Part shown: piece by piece, positions 41,549-49,323 of the stretch | How the letters are laid out: every line of letters begins with the position of its first letter | How positions within the stretch are numbered: position 1 is the first letter of the stretch | Assembly: GCF_039524015.1 (NCBI RefSeq) | Contig: NZ_BAAAGF010000002.1 | Coordinates: forward strand, 496,001-560,000 | Reading direction: 5' to 3' | DNA: 64,000 bases | Source: Gaetbulibacter_B jejuensis | GTDB taxonomy: Bacteria > Bacteroidota > Bacteroidia > Flavobacteriales > Flavobacteriaceae | Program-made: the position numbers and the translations under genes | Notes under the pieces: generated by a model | The model's input: only the letters and a program-made list of their open reading frames with translations | What the model was told of the DNA's origin: nothing | The model's database searches: none

Positions 41549-41579
41549 TTGTAATTTTTGATTTGGTATGTTAACTTTG
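41549..41579 (+). promoter_or_regulatory. Bacteroidota-type promoter (TTG-N20-TAACTTTG)
   Basis: TTG at 41549-41551, 20-nt spacer, TAACTTTG at 41572-41579; a full match to the consensus. It precedes the zapA operon start by 24 nt. Confidence 0.7.
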
Positions 41580-41603
41580 TTTCAACAGTATTGAAATTTG
41601 TAA

Positions 41604-41894
41604 ATGAGTAAAATTGAAGATATTGTAGATTCTTTAGAGAATAAAATTAGCAAGGTTTTGCACAAACTAGAGGTTTTAAGGCAAACCAATGCTAAACTTT
41701 CAGAAGAATTAGCAGTACAACAACAAAAAAATATTCAACAACAAGAAGAAATAAGTTCTTGGGTTGAAAAGTATGAAGCTCTAAAAATGGCAAATTCATT
41801 ACTTGGCAGTGGCGAAGATAATAGAGAAACTAAGCTCAAAATAAATACATTAATCAGGGATATTGACCATTGTATAGCGCAATTATCTGAATAA
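41604..41894 (+). CDS. Small coiled-coil protein of the zapA operon
   Basis: 96 residues. Nearly the entire chain is a heptad-patterned coiled coil (SLENKISKVLHKLEVLRQTN and AVQQQKNIQQQEEISSWVEK). No membrane segment. It lies 17 nt before zapA under one promoter, the usual position of a ZapB-like or FtsL-like cell-division cofactor in Bacteroidota. A role in FtsZ-ring assembly is inferred from position only. Confidence 0.75.
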   Translation: MSKIEDIVDSLENKISKVLHKLEVLRQTNAKLSEELAVQQQKNIQQQEEISSWVEKYEALKMANSLLGSGEDNRETKLKINTLIRDIDHCIAQLSE

Positions 41895-41911
41895 TGTTAG
41901 TAAAATAAATC

Positions 41912-42205
41912 ATGGCAGAACAGCTTAAAATAAAGCTTTCAATAGCAAATAGAGTATATCCTTTAACGATTGCTCCAAGCCAAGAAGAAGGTTTGAGAAG
42001 AGCTGCAAAGAAAATTGAAGACATGATTTCTCAGTTTGAGCAGAATTATTCTGTCAGAGATAAGCAAGATGTATTAGCCATGTGTGCGTTACAGTTTGCA
42101 TCTCAGGTAGAGCAAAAACAAATAGATAAGGCAAATGTGAGTGAAGAAGTTCAAAACAAGTTATCAGCACTTGATGAACTATTGCACAAACATTTATCAG
42201 CCTAA
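41912..42205 (+). CDS. zapA: Cell division protein ZapA
   Basis: 97 residues. Short N-terminal beta strands (LKIKLSIANRVYPLTI) are followed by a helix EGLRRAAKKIEDMISQFEQN and a coiled coil, the ZapA family arrangement. It bundles FtsZ filaments. It shares the operon with the preceding coiled-coil protein. A 6S-like RNA begins about 25 nt after its stop, mirroring the zapA-ssrS linkage seen in other bacteria. Confidence 0.9.
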   Translation: MAEQLKIKLSIANRVYPLTIAPSQEEGLRRAAKKIEDMISQFEQNYSVRDKQDVLAMCALQFASQVEQKQIDKANVSEEVQNKLSALDELLHKHLSA

Positions 42206-42231
42206 CGTTCTTTTAAATAAAACATAAGGTT

Positions 42232-42402
42232 ACTGCCTACATTAGTTATTTTTTTTGATAAACTCAACGTTAATTCTTTAAAAAGGGTGAGTTTAAGTTG
42301 TAAAAGCAAGCCATCTTTGAATGGATCCTTGATCAGCTTGTTAGCCCTAAACTTGTTTTTAAGGAGTTTATACAAAATGCTCAACTGATGTAGGCTTTTT
42401 TT
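42232..42402 (+). ncRNA. ssrS: 6S-like (6S-Flavo candidate) RNA
   Basis: The spacer between zapA and rny folds into a long irregular rod. Closing stem: GCCTACATTAGTT (42235-42247) with AACTGATGTAGGC (42383-42395). Next: ATAAACTC (42258-42265) with GAGTTTAT (42364-42371). Further in: AGTTTA with TAAACT, and an apical AGCAAGC/GCTTGTT helix around 42305-42342. An asymmetric A/T-rich bubble separates the outer and inner parts, as in 6S RNA. A T tract directly follows the closing stem and can end transcription. The location after zapA is that of ssrS in many bacteria. Exact ends are uncertain. Confidence 0.72.
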
Positions 42403-42423
42403 ATATATAAACACTAACTAAAC

Positions 42424-44001
42424 ATGGAAACGAACACAATTTTATTAATTGTTGGAGGAATAGTATTAGGAGTAATACTTGGATATATAGTTGCAAAATC
42501 ATTAGAAAAAAGCAACGCATCAAAGCTTATTAAGAATGCTAAAAGTGAAGCAGATTCAATTATAAAGCAAGCAAACTCCGAAGGAGAATCGATTAAAAAA
42601 GATAAAATACTTCAGGCAAAAGAAAAGTTTATCGAGCTAAAGTCTGAACACGAAAAGGTGATTTTATCTAGAGATAAAAAAATGGCTGAAGCCGAAAAAA
42701 GAACTAGAGATAAAGAGTCTCAAGTATCTAACGAGCTTTCAAAAAGTAAAAAAGCCAATCAAGAACTAGACGCGAAAATCAAAGATTATGATTTTCGTTT
42801 AGACTTTTTAGAGAAGAAAAAAGTAGAGCTCGAAAAAGCGCATAAGAGCCAAATTCAGCAATTAGAAGTTATCTCAGGGCTTTCTGCTGAAGATGCTAAA
42901 GCACAATTGGTAGAGTCACTTAAAGGTGAAGCTAAAACTGATGCAATGGCCTTTATTCAAGATAGAATAGAAGAAGCTAAACTTACCGCTCAACAAGAAG
43001 CAAAGAAAATTATTATTAACACCATTCAGCGTATAGGTACTGAAGAAGCTATTGATAACTGTGTATCGGTTTTCAATATCGAATCTGATGACGTTAAAGG
43101 ACGCATTATTGGTCGTGAAGGTCGAAACATTAGAGCTATTGAAGCTGCAACAGGAGTAGAGATTATTGTTGACGATACACCTGAAGCAATCATTTTATCG
43201 TGCTTTGACTCTGTGCGACGAGAAGTAGCGCGTTTATCGTTACACAAGTTGGTAACTGATGGTAGAATTCATCCTGCACGTATTGAAGAGGTTGTTAAAA
43301 AGACGCAAAAACAAATAGAGCAGGAGATAATTGAAGTAGGTAAGCGTACTGTAATTGATTTAGGAATTCATGGATTACACCCTGAACTTATAAAGCTTGT
43401 AGGACGTATGAAGTACCGTTCGTCTTACGGGCAAAACTTATTACAACACTCTCGTGAAGTTGCTAAGCTATGTGGTGTAATGGCTGCAGAATTAGGCCTA
43501 AACCCTAAACTAGCTAAACGTGCTGGATTATTACACGATATAGGAAAGGTGCCAGATAGTGAAGCTGATATCGAAACACCACACGCAATCTTAGGAATGC
43601 AATGGGCTGAAAAATATGGTGAAAAACCAGAAGTATGCAACGCTATTGGAGCGCACCACGACGAAATAGAAATGACCACTTTATTATCGCCAATTATTCA
43701 GGTGTGTGATGCTATTTCAGGAGCAAGACCAGGAGCAAGACGACAAGTGCTAGATTCTTATATTCAGAGGTTAAAAGACCTTGAAGACGTTGCTTTTGGA
43801 TTTACAGGAGTTAATAAAGCTTATGCAATACAAGCAGGTAGAGAGCTTCGTGTAATTGTTGAAAGTGAAAAAGTATCTGATGATCAAGCAGCAAACTTAT
43901 CGTTTGAGATTTCACAAAAAATCCAAACAGATATGACGTATCCTGGTCAGGTTAAAGTTACTGTAATTAGAGAAACAAGAGCAGTTAATATTGCTAAATA
44001 G
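42424..44001 (+). CDS. rny: Ribonuclease Y
   Basis: 525 residues. An N-terminal membrane helix (TILLIVGGIVLGVILGYIVA) and long coiled coil (about 30-190) precede a KH domain (IIGREGRNIRAIEAATGVEI) and an HD phosphohydrolase domain (LLHDIGKVPDSE and NAIGAHHDEIE). It starts mRNA decay at the inner membrane. It begins 22 nt after the T tract of the 6S-like RNA and may be expressed by read-through. A bidirectional terminator follows. Confidence 0.95.
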   Translation: METNTILLIVGGIVLGVILGYIVAKSLEKSNASKLIKNAKSEADSIIKQANSEGESIKKDKILQAKEKFIELKSEHEKVILSRDKKMAEAEKRTRDKESQVSNELSKSKKANQELDAKIKDYDFRLDFLEKKKVELEKAHKSQIQQLEVISGLSAEDAKAQLVESLKGEAKTDAMAFIQDRIEEAKLTAQQEAKKIIINTIQRIGTEEAIDNCVSVFNIESDDVKGRIIGREGRNIRAIEAATGVEIIVDDTPEAIILSCFDSVRREVARLSLHKLVTDGRIHPARIEEVVKKTQKQIEQEIIEVGKRTVIDLGIHGLHPELIKLVGRMKYRSSYGQNLLQHSREVAKLCGVMAAELGLNPKLAKRAGLLHDIGKVPDSEADIETPHAILGMQWAEKYGEKPEVCNAIGAHHDEIEMTTLLSPIIQVCDAISGARPGARRQVLDSYIQRLKDLEDVAFGFTGVNKAYAIQAGRELRVIVESEKVSDDQAANLSFEISQKIQTDMTYPGQVKVTVIRETRAVNIAK

Positions 44002-44022
44002 AATATATAAACTACTACAACA

Positions 44023-44054
44023 TAAAAAAAGCACCTAAAATGGTGCTTTTTTTA
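44023..44054. terminator. Bidirectional terminator after rny
   Basis: AAAAAAGCACC / GGTGCTTTTTT (44025-44035, 44042-44052), loop TAAAAT, flanked by A and T tracts. It serves both rny and the convergent histidine kinase gene. Confidence 0.85.
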
Positions 44055-45212
44055 TGTGTTTAATATGACTTTAAAGCAAGTACCTTGGTTAGGAGTGCTA
44101 TCAACTTCAATAGTTCCTCCAAGAGCTTCTACTTGGGTTTTTGTGATATATAAACCTATGCCTTTGGAATCTTCTCTTTGAGTGCCATGAAATGTTTGGT
44201 AAAGCTGAAAAATCTTGTCTTTATGTTTGTTTAAATCTATACCAATACCATTATCTTTAACAGTAAGTTGAATAGTGTTAATAGTTACATCGCAATTTAA
44301 TGTTATTAAGGGTTGACGTGTTTTACTACTGTATTTAATACTGTTTGAAATTAAATTGTGTATAACGCTATTTAAGTAACTTACGTTGGTATTTAAATAA
44401 ATTGTTTCAGGAATAAGATTTTCAATTAAAACATTGTGTTTTTTAATATCAAGTACTAAGCTTTCTACAACTTTTTTTGCAACCTCTCTTAAGTTTATTC
44501 TTTGATTAAGTGCTTTGGTATCTGACTTTGATTTAATACTAATGATAGAATTTAAATCGGTTATGGTTTCAGTTAAAGATTTTGAAATAGTTTTTAAATG
44601 ATTAACCATGTCTTCTTTTTCACTTTCAGAACTAGCTTGGTCATAAAACTCTAAAATACTCTCAAAGTTACCAACGTGTGTGCGTAGGTTATGAGATACA
44701 ATATGAGTAAAGTTGTGCAATCTATCGTTTTGATTAGTTATAAGGTCAAGATTTATTTTTAATGCCTCTTCAACTTCTTTACGTTTGGTAATATTGGAGT
44801 GCGTACCAATAATTCTTGTAGGTTTACCATCGTTATCTTTACTAACAACTTTACCTCTATCTAAAATCCATGTATAACTTCCGTCTTTACAGCGTATTCT
44901 ATGTTCGTTTATATAGATGTCAAGCTCGCCTCTTAAGTGTGCATTAAAGTCTCTGTAATAGGCTTCTCTATCTTCAGGATGAACTCTTTTGTCCCATTCG
45001 TCTGATGTGTTTCCAATTTCATAATCTTCATAGCCTATCATTTGTTTAGACTCTTCAGAATAAAAGACTTCATTAGTTTTTGCATTCCAATCCCAAACAC
45101 CAATATTTGAGTTTTCTAAAGCAAAACGCCATTTATAACTATCAGTAATTAACTCTTCGAGGTACTTATCATTATTTAAGCATTCTATGTAGAGTAGCTT
45201 GCTATTTTCCAT
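44052..45212 (-). CDS. PAS-domain sensor histidine kinase
   Basis: 386 residues, soluble. A PAS/PAC sensor (about 30-150; WDKRVHPEDREAYYRDFNAH and CKDGSYTWILDRGKVVSKD) leads into a HisKA-type dimerisation region with the phospho-acceptor HNLRTHVGNFESILEF and a HATPase with NLISNSIKYSS (N box), VKDNGIGIDLN and GIGLYITKTQVEALGG. The histidine sits in the HNLR variant common in flavobacteria. No response regulator is adjacent, so it is an orphan kinase. No membrane segment suggests a cytoplasmic signal. Confidence 0.88.
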   Translation of the reverse strand: MENSKLLYIECLNNDKYLEELITDSYKWRFALENSNIGVWDWNAKTNEVFYSEESKQMIGYEDYEIGNTSDEWDKRVHPEDREAYYRDFNAHLRGELDIYINEHRIRCKDGSYTWILDRGKVVSKDNDGKPTRIIGTHSNITKRKEVEEALKINLDLITNQNDRLHNFTHIVSHNLRTHVGNFESILEFYDQASSESEKEDMVNHLKTISKSLTETITDLNSIISIKSKSDTKALNQRINLREVAKKVVESLVLDIKKHNVLIENLIPETIYLNTNVSYLNSVIHNLISNSIKYSSKTRQPLITLNCDVTINTIQLTVKDNGIGIDLNKHKDKIFQLYQTFHGTQREDSKGIGLYITKTQVEALGGTIEVDSTPNQGTCFKVILNT

Positions 45213-45268
45213 AGGTTTTCAAGATGTAAGGGCTTTTGTGTTAAGACACATAATCTAAAAAAGGGTCA

Positions 45269-45276
45269 CAAAGATA
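45269..45276 (-). promoter_or_regulatory. Candidate -7 element for the PAS kinase
   Basis: TATCTTTG on the minus strand matches TANNTTTG and lies 56 nt upstream of the start. No TTG is found at the usual distance. Confidence 0.4.
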
Positions 45277-45308
45277 GGACTGATTTTTAGAAAAAATTAT
45301 GAAGAACA

Positions 45309-46220
45309 TTATTTTCTTGGATGAAACTGAGTAAGTACGTCTTTTAAGTGAGTTCTATCAACATGCATATAAATTTCGGTAGTGGTAATACTTTCATGAC
45401 CTAACATAAGTTGTATAGCTCTTAAATCGGCACCATTTTCTAATAAATGAGTAGCAAACGAATGTCTAAATGTATGTGGAGAAATAGTTTTTTGAAGACC
45501 AGTTTTTTTTGCTAGCTGTTTAATAATTGTAAATATCATAGCACGAGTAAGCTGTTTCCCTCTATTGTTTAAAAATAAAGTGTCTTTAAACTCTTTTTGA
45601 ACATTAATAGTTGTACGCACTTCGTTTTTATAGATGTTAATGTACTTTTGAGTGTTTTTTCCAATAGGCACAAACCGTTGCTTATTACCTTTACCTGTTA
45701 CTTTTATAAATCCTTCATCAAAATAAAGATCAGATAGCTTTAGGTTAGTAAGTTCGCTTACACGCAATCCGCAACTGTAAAGTGTTTCTAGTATTGTCCT
45801 ATCACGTTCACCAATTCGTATTCCATTATACTCTTTGGTAATATCAATAGCAGCTATAAGTGAGTCAATGTCTTCAATACTTAAAGTGTCTGGTAGTTTT
45901 CGGCCTATTTTAGGCGACTCTATATGGTCTAAAGGATTTGTGGTTCTGTAATCTTCAAATACCAAGTAGCTAAAAAAACTACGCAAACCAGATATTAAAC
46001 GCGATTGTGACCTAGCATTAAGAGATTTTGATAATTCGTAAATGAATGGTTGTATAGTATCATAATCAATTACATCAGGCGATTGATTAATGTTATTCTC
46101 TTCTAAATAGATGATGAGTTTTTGAACATCATACTCATAATTAGTAATTGAGTTATCAGACAACCCTCTTTCAATTTTGAGATAATGTTTATAATCGTTG
46201 AGTGCATTTAGCCATTTCAT
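45309..46220 (-). CDS. xerD: Site-specific tyrosine recombinase XerD-like
   Basis: 303 residues. The N-terminal SAM-like core-binding domain (YLKIERGLSDNSITNYEYDV) is followed by the catalytic domain with Arg (LYSCGLRVSELTNLKLSDLY), HTFRHSFATHLLENGADLRA and LGHESITTTEIYMHV, giving the R-H-x-x-R-H-Y set. It resolves chromosome dimers with XerC at dif. It could also be named XerC/D; the genome position next to aroQ is conserved in flavobacteria as I recall, although two omp genes now lie between. Confidence 0.9.
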   Translation of the reverse strand: MKWLNALNDYKHYLKIERGLSDNSITNYEYDVQKLIIYLEENNINQSPDVIDYDTIQPFIYELSKSLNARSQSRLISGLRSFFSYLVFEDYRTTNPLDHIESPKIGRKLPDTLSIEDIDSLIAAIDITKEYNGIRIGERDRTILETLYSCGLRVSELTNLKLSDLYFDEGFIKVTGKGNKQRFVPIGKNTQKYINIYKNEVRTTINVQKEFKDTLFLNNRGKQLTRAMIFTIIKQLAKKTGLQKTISPHTFRHSFATHLLENGADLRAIQLMLGHESITTTEIYMHVDRTHLKDVLTQFHPRK

Positions 46221-46289
46221 TGGGTAAAAATAGTACTTTTTTACTGTAAATTAGTCAAAATCAGTACGTCATATGTCGTATATTTCTTA

Positions 46290-46367
46290 AAAATTGTTAA
46301 TAACGTGTTTTTTAAAGCGTTGATAATTAGTAATTTAAAAATTAATGTTTATAAAATTGTTAATAAC
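46290..46367. repeat. 15-bp direct repeat in the omp promoter region
   Basis: AAAATTGTTAATAAC occurs at 46290-46304 and 46353-46367, 63 bp apart (six helical turns). Each contains the palindrome GTTA-A-TAAC, as expected for a dimeric regulator. It precedes the first OMP gene by about 75 nt. Confidence 0.45.
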
Positions 46368-46441
46368 TAGCGATAAAAATGTGAAAAATTCAAAAAAAAG
46401 TGTTTAGTTTGCTAATAATCAATTTAAAAACTTTAAATATT

Positions 46442-46972
46442 ATGAAAAAATTAATGTTATTAGCTGCTATGGTAGCTTTTGGATTTACTGCTAAAGCGCA
46501 AGGTTCAGATGATGGTGGAAATGCACTATCAGAAGGAAGTTGGGTTATTGAAGCAAACACTGGTTCTTGGACAACAGGAAGTACAGCATTTTCATTAACA
46601 TCTCAAGATGGTATAACAATGTGGTCTATTGGTGGAGAAGCTGGTTACTTCATTATGGATGACTTAGCAATTAAGGTAGGTTTAGGTTATGGTGATAATG
46701 GAGGTGATGGAGCTGGTAGTTCAGCGTTTAATTATAAAGTTGGAGCAAAATATTACATTGATGGACAGTTTCCTGTAGGAGTTGATTTTACTGGTTCTAG
46801 TGTAAAAGATTTTGATGAAAACCCATCTTATGTTGGTATTCAAGGAGGATATGCTTGGTTTGTTGCGCCTAATGTAAGTATAGAGCCTACTTTAAGATAC
46901 AATTTATCAATGAATGATGACTTTTATGAAAGTGCTTTCCAAGGTTTAATTGGGTTTGCTTTTCATTTCTAA
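46442..46972 (+). CDS. Small outer-membrane beta-barrel protein, copy 1
   Basis: 176 residues from the ATG at 46442; the GTG at 46400 is rejected since it only adds residues ahead of the signal peptide (MKKLMLLAAMVAFGFTAKAQ). The mature part is a porin-like barrel with alternating strands (LAIKVGLGYGDNGGDG, KVGAKYYIDGQFPVGVDFTG) and the terminal aromatic IGFAFHF needed for BAM recognition. It is highly similar to the next gene, including long DNA identity around GGTTCTTGGACAACAGGAAG. A tandem pair inserted between xerD and aroQ. Confidence 0.87.
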   Translation: MKKLMLLAAMVAFGFTAKAQGSDDGGNALSEGSWVIEANTGSWTTGSTAFSLTSQDGITMWSIGGEAGYFIMDDLAIKVGLGYGDNGGDGAGSSAFNYKVGAKYYIDGQFPVGVDFTGSSVKDFDENPSYVGIQGGYAWFVAPNVSIEPTLRYNLSMNDDFYESAFQGLIGFAFHF

Positions 46973-46993
46973 TCTACAAGAAGAAGTAATTTT

Positions 46994-47025
46994 AAAAGCC
47001 GAAACATTCGTTTCGGCTTTTTTTA
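46994..47025 (+). terminator. Terminator after OMP copy 1
   Basis: AAAAGCCGAAAC / GTTTCGGCTTTT (46994-47005, 47010-47021), ATTC loop, T tract. Close relative of the terminator behind copy 2. Confidence 0.88.
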
Positions 47026-47067
47026 TGTTCTGATACTTAAAAAGTTAAGAAAATTCTTGTTAAAATG

Positions 47068-47099
47068 TTGTGTAGATATAAAACTTCTACATACTTTCG
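47068..47099 (+). promoter_or_regulatory. Promoter of OMP copy 2
   Basis: TTG at 47068-47070, 21-nt spacer, TACTTTCG at 47092-47099 (one mismatch to TANNTTTG). The ATG lies 30 nt downstream, so copy 2 has its own promoter. Confidence 0.55.
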
Positions 47100-47128
47100 C
47101 AACCTCAATTAAAAAAACTTAATCAATT

Positions 47129-47647
47129 ATGAAAAAATTATTTTTATTTGCTGCTGCTGCAGTATTAGGATTATCTAATGTAAACGCTCAAGATTCTGAC
47201 AACGGATCAACTGCTTTATCAGAAGGAAGTATGGTTATTGAAATCAACACTGGTTCTTGGACAACAGGAAGTACAGCATTTTCTTTAACATCTATTGATG
47301 GAAACACTGCTTGGTCTGCTGGTGCTGAAGCTGGTTATTTTGTTATGGATAACTTAGCGGTTAAAGCTGGTTTAGGTTATGCTGATGATGGTTTTAACGA
47401 TGGAATGTTTGCTTACAAAGTTGGGGCAAAATACTACATCGACGGACAGTTTCCTGTAGGAGTTGATTTTACAGGTGTTTCTCAAGATGGAAACAACGCT
47501 AACTGGGTTGGTGTACAAGGTGGTTATGCTTGGTTTGTTGCTCCAAACGTAAGTATTGAGCCAACTGTACGTTACAATGTAACTTTAGATGAGGAAAAAG
47601 CTGAAAGCGCTTTCCAAGGTTTAATTGGATTTGCTTTTCACTTCTAA
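47129..47647 (+). CDS. Small outer-membrane beta-barrel protein, copy 2
   Basis: 172 residues with signal peptide (MKKLFLFAAAAVLGLSNVNA). The mature sequence parallels copy 1 strand by strand: STALSEGSMVIEINTGSWTT, YFVMDNLAVKAGLGYADDGF, GGYAWFVAPNVSIEPTVRYN and the end IGFAFHF. The short loops differ, with a 3-4 residue shorter third loop. It probably arose by tandem duplication with its terminator. Function as a porin or structural barrel is unknown. Confidence 0.87.
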   Translation: MKKLFLFAAAAVLGLSNVNAQDSDNGSTALSEGSMVIEINTGSWTTGSTAFSLTSIDGNTAWSAGAEAGYFVMDNLAVKAGLGYADDGFNDGMFAYKVGAKYYIDGQFPVGVDFTGVSQDGNNANWVGVQGGYAWFVAPNVSIEPTVRYNVTLDEEKAESAFQGLIGFAFHF

Positions 47648-47668
47648 TTATAAAAAATAATAGTTGAA

Positions 47669-47699
47669 AAAAGCCGAAGCAGTTGCTTCGGCTTTTTTT
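47669..47699 (+). terminator. Terminator after OMP copy 2
   Basis: AAAAGCCGAAGC / GCTTCGGCTTTT (47669-47680, 47685-47696), AGTT loop, T tract. Its lower stem is identical to that of the copy 1 terminator. Confidence 0.88.
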
Positions 47700-47725
47700 A
47701 TACCTTTTTTTAATATCTTTACTAT

Positions 47726-48145
47726 ATGAAGAAACTAATTATTATTAATGGACCTAATTTAAATTTGTTAGGTAAACGTGAAACCAATATATATGGTAGC
47801 TTAACTTTTAATGAGTTTTTTGATACAATACAAGAAAAGTATAAAAACGTAAACATAGAATACTTTCAGTCAAACATTGAAGGCGAAATTATTAATAGAC
47901 TTCATGAAGCTGGTTATGGTGCTTATGATGGTATTGTATTAAATGCTGCTGCTTATACACATACTTCTGTTGGTATAGGTGATGCTGTAAAAGCCATTGA
48001 AACTCCTGTTGTAGAAGTTCATATTTCCAACACATTTGATAGGGAAGAGTTTAGGCATGTATCTTATGTGTCTCCTAATGCAAAAGGTGTAATAGTTGGT
48101 TTTGGTTTGCAAAGCTATGAGCTTGGTATTCAAAGCTTTTTATAA
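47726..48145 (+). CDS. aroQ: Type II 3-dehydroquinate dehydratase
   Basis: 139 residues, family length. Motifs: NGPNLNLLGKRETNIYG, QSNIEGEIINRLHEAG, NAAAYTHTSVGIGDAV with the catalytic His, VVEVHISNTFDREEFRHVSY. It dehydrates 3-dehydroquinate in the shikimate pathway. It is 26 nt after a terminator and so starts its own transcript. Confidence 0.94.
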   Translation: MKKLIIINGPNLNLLGKRETNIYGSLTFNEFFDTIQEKYKNVNIEYFQSNIEGEIINRLHEAGYGAYDGIVLNAAAYTHTSVGIGDAVKAIETPVVEVHISNTFDREEFRHVSYVSPNAKGVIVGFGLQSYELGIQSFL

Positions 48146-48252
48146 AGCTATGATTAGTTAATTAACTTTTTTTAAGCTATAATTTAAGGTTCTTTTGTGA
48201 AATACTTATTCTATGTTGTTGTAAATTAGTGTAAAATACTATACTCAACCAT

Positions 48253-48762
48253 ATGAAACGATTAATTTCTAGCCTGTTATTAGTTGGTCTTTTTCAAACT
48301 ATTAACGCTCAAGAAACGAGCACTCAACCAGTAGATTCTTTTACACAAAGTGACGAAGTCTTGAATTCAGATTTAGGGATTAATTATTTTTATGGTAGTT
48401 ATTTTTCAGAGTATGACATACTTGGTGATAATTGGACGTTAAGAACAGAACTGCATAAAACCATTACACCGCATTTTAATTATTTAGAGTATCCTTTTCT
48501 TTTAAAATATGGAGTTACAAATAAATTTAGTGTGATGTCTGGTCCAAAAGTTAATATTCTCACAGATAATACAGGAGTTCCACGCGAATACTCTATGTCC
48601 ATGACTACTGGAGTTCAATATGATGTTAATGATAATTTGAATATCTATGCGCGATTTAATTTGTTAATGACTGAGCAGTTTGAGAATGAAGGTTTTAATA
48701 CACAACATTATCAAGGTAAATCACGTTCTTCATTTAATTTAGGCTCTAGATTTAAGTTCTAG
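48253..48762 (+). CDS. Hypothetical secreted/outer-membrane protein
   Basis: 169 residues with signal peptide (MKRLISSLLLVGLFQTINA). The mature protein has alternating strands (YGSYFSEYDILGDNWTLRTE and FSVMSGPKVNILTDNTGVP) and ends in SSFNLGSRFKF, the terminal aromatic of a beta barrel. No named family. It precedes another barrel-like gene by 31 nt, so they are probably co-transcribed. Confidence 0.7.
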   Translation: MKRLISSLLLVGLFQTINAQETSTQPVDSFTQSDEVLNSDLGINYFYGSYFSEYDILGDNWTLRTELHKTITPHFNYLEYPFLLKYGVTNKFSVMSGPKVNILTDNTGVPREYSMSMTTGVQYDVNDNLNIYARFNLLMTEQFENEGFNTQHYQGKSRSSFNLGSRFKF

Positions 48763-48793
48763 ACACATAATTTAACCAACCACATAACTAACT

Positions 48794-49270
48794 ATGAGAT
48801 TTAATCTATTACTATTTTTTTGTATTTCAACATTTACAATGCATTCACAAAATGAAGTGAATTTTGGAGTTAAAGGAGGTTTAAACCTTACGTTTTTTAA
48901 TGTAGAAGAAGCTAATTTTGGAGCAAACACTGAAACTGAAACAGGGTTTTATTTAGGTGCTTTTACTGAGTTTGAAATTAACGAAACCTTTTCTTTGCAA
49001 CCTGAAGTGTTATACATTGGGCTTAGTGATTTTAAGTTTATAAATGCTCCTATTTATGCCAAATATGAAGTGGCTAACAATTTTAACTTACTTGCTGGAC
49101 CTAGTCTTAATTACTTTTTTGATTTTTTCTCTAGTAAATTTAAAGTAAGAGCAGATATAAGTGCGTCTTATAACATCACACCTTCATTAGATGCTCACAT
49201 GAAATACACCATAGGATTTGAAGAAATAGCTCCTAATGGATTGTTCATAGGAATGGGACTTGTATTATAA
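48794..49270 (+). CDS. Outer-membrane beta-barrel (porin-family) protein
   Basis: 158 residues with a signal peptide (MRFNLLLFFCISTFTMHSQ). Typical barrel opening NEVNFGVKGGLNLTFFNVEE, then repeated strands (FSLQPEVLYIGLSDFKFI, NFNLLAGPSLNYFFDFFS) and a C-terminal GLFIGMGLVL. It resembles the PF13568-like outer membrane beta-barrel group. Together with the previous gene it may form a small surface operon. Confidence 0.78.
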   Translation: MRFNLLLFFCISTFTMHSQNEVNFGVKGGLNLTFFNVEEANFGANTETETGFYLGAFTEFEINETFSLQPEVLYIGLSDFKFINAPIYAKYEVANNFNLLAGPSLNYFFDFFSSKFKVRADISASYNITPSLDAHMKYTIGFEEIAPNGLFIGMGLVL

Positions 49271-49303
49271 AAAAAAGCAACCCAAATTAAGGATTGCTTT
49301 TTA
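49271..49303. terminator. Bidirectional terminator
   Basis: AAAAGCAA / TTGCTTTT (49273-49280, 49294-49301) with an imperfect loop; A and T tracts on either side. It serves the barrel gene (+) and lpdA (-). Confidence 0.7.
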
Positions 49304-49323
49304 TATCTATTAGTTTGTTTTGT

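Noticed and set aside
42202..42414. 70-codon minus-strand frame between zapA and rny
   Set aside because: The region is explained better by the paired arms of the 6S-like RNA; the frame has no homology features.
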